This document shows positions 63,512 to 64,000 of a DNA stretch of 64,000 bases, in pieces. The DNA lies in assembly GCF_016406325.1 (NCBI RefSeq), contig NZ_CP066370.1, positions 4,092,001-4,156,000 of the forward strand, written 5' to 3'. The first letter of the stretch is position 1. Each line of letters opens with the position of its first letter. The position numbers were made by a program, and so were the translations under genes. Source of the stretch: Shewanella putrefaciens. GTDB taxonomy: Bacteria; Pseudomonadota; Gammaproteobacteria; Enterobacterales; Shewanellaceae. The notes below the pieces were generated by a model. It saw nothing but the letters and a program-made list of their open reading frames with translations. It searched no databases and was not told where the DNA came from.

Positions 63512-64000
63512 ATGACCGAATCCGTAAGACAAGTATCAGAAAACGATCAGTTGAGAGCCGATATTTATCAACTGCTGGCAGCGCTATTACGCCGCCATCC
63601 TAGCCCTGAATTACTGCACTTTTTGGCCAATCTTGAAATCGATGCCAATGAAGATAATGCAATGACCAAAGCTTGGCTGTCACTGCAGCTCGCGGCGCAG
63701 CAGTTCCGCAGTGAACAGCTAGAAGATGAGTATTTTGCCTTATTCCTCGGCGTGGGTTGTGGTGAGATCCTGCCCTATGGCAGTTGGTTTATGACCGGCT
63801 CATTAATGGATAAACCATTAGCACTGTTGCGCCAAGATTTAATGCAGCTCGGTTTTGAGCGGGAAGAAAACGTCAAGGAGCCTGAAGATCACGTGGCTGC
63901 GCTATGTGAAGTCATGGGCACATTGATCCTTGAGGCCCCAGGTTATCGTCAACTTGCGTTCTACCAACGCCATATTGGCAGCTGGATTGGTCGGTTCTGC
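63512..64000 (+). CDS. TorD/DmsD-like molybdoenzyme chaperone, partial
   Basis: The frame is open from ATG at 63512 to the right window edge (163 codons). It is an all-helical TorD-type chaperone; the family motif lies in the LEDEYFALFLGVGCGEILPY stretch. These proteins bind the Tat signal peptide of a molybdoenzyme until the cofactor is in place, so the neighbouring formate dehydrogenase subunits (beyond the window) are the likely client. The C-terminal end is missing. Confidence 0.9.
   Translation, partial: MTESVRQVSENDQLRADIYQLLAALLRRHPSPELLHFLANLEIDANEDNAMTKAWLSLQLAAQQFRSEQLEDEYFALFLGVGCGEILPYGSWFMTGSLMDKPLALLRQDLMQLGFEREENVKEPEDHVAALCEVMGTLILEAPGYRQLAFYQRHIGSWIGRFC

Overview
The window looks like chromosomal DNA of a marine or aquatic gammaproteobacterium, most likely Shewanella. 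This rests on the complete gspC-N type II secretion operon, the hslR-hslO-pckA block, a GlyGly-CTERM surface protein, DUF3305/DUF3306 genes beside a polyferredoxin and a TorD-like chaperone, and Escherichia-like rRNA genes. Species-level placement cannot be made by reading alone.

Layout. 0-1.3 kb: cysQ (cut by the left edge) and nudE. 1.5-13.7 kb (minus strand): a 2661-residue repeat-rich surface protein, then a phage tail-collar (microcystin-dependent) protein, preceded by four overlapping genes for a GNAT acetyltransferase, a sulfotransferase and two Fe(II)/2-oxoglutarate dioxygenases. This is the most unusual part of the window. 13.8-26.0 kb: yrfG, then twelve type II secretion genes. 26.3-29.3 kb: hslR, hslO, pckA. 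29.5-31.6 kb: three small genes resembling orphan immunity genes. 31.8-38.3 kb: exported peptidases (M20, an M16 pair, S9). 38.6-41.6 kb: a gene-poor accessory stretch with a second SMI1/KNR4 gene and a frameshifted gene. 41.7-52.3 kb: trmL, transporters, two LysR regulators, a patatin, a TonB-dependent receptor with a Fur-box-like site, a DUF4424 protein and a HemN-like radical SAM enzyme. 52.4-58.1 kb: a complete rrn operon on the minus strand with tandem promoters, processing stems and a terminator. 58.4-64.0 kb: the start of a formate dehydrogenase maturation region (regulator, fdhD, DUF3305, DUF3306, polyferredoxin, TorD-like chaperone cut by the right edge).

How the parts may work together. 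The giant protein carries a GlyGly-CTERM-like sorting signal, a class of proteins normally exported by type II secretion, and the type II secretion operon lies about 5 kb away from its upstream end. Unusually, the sorting signal is followed in the same reading frame by a second signal-peptide-like segment and an outer-membrane beta-barrel, so one ORF may yield two surface proteins. The neighbouring oxygenases, sulfotransferase and acetyltransferase could modify the tail-collar protein, the giant protein, or a small molecule; this is inference. In the last region a candidate sigma-54 promoter with two upstream dyads precedes the DUF3305 gene.
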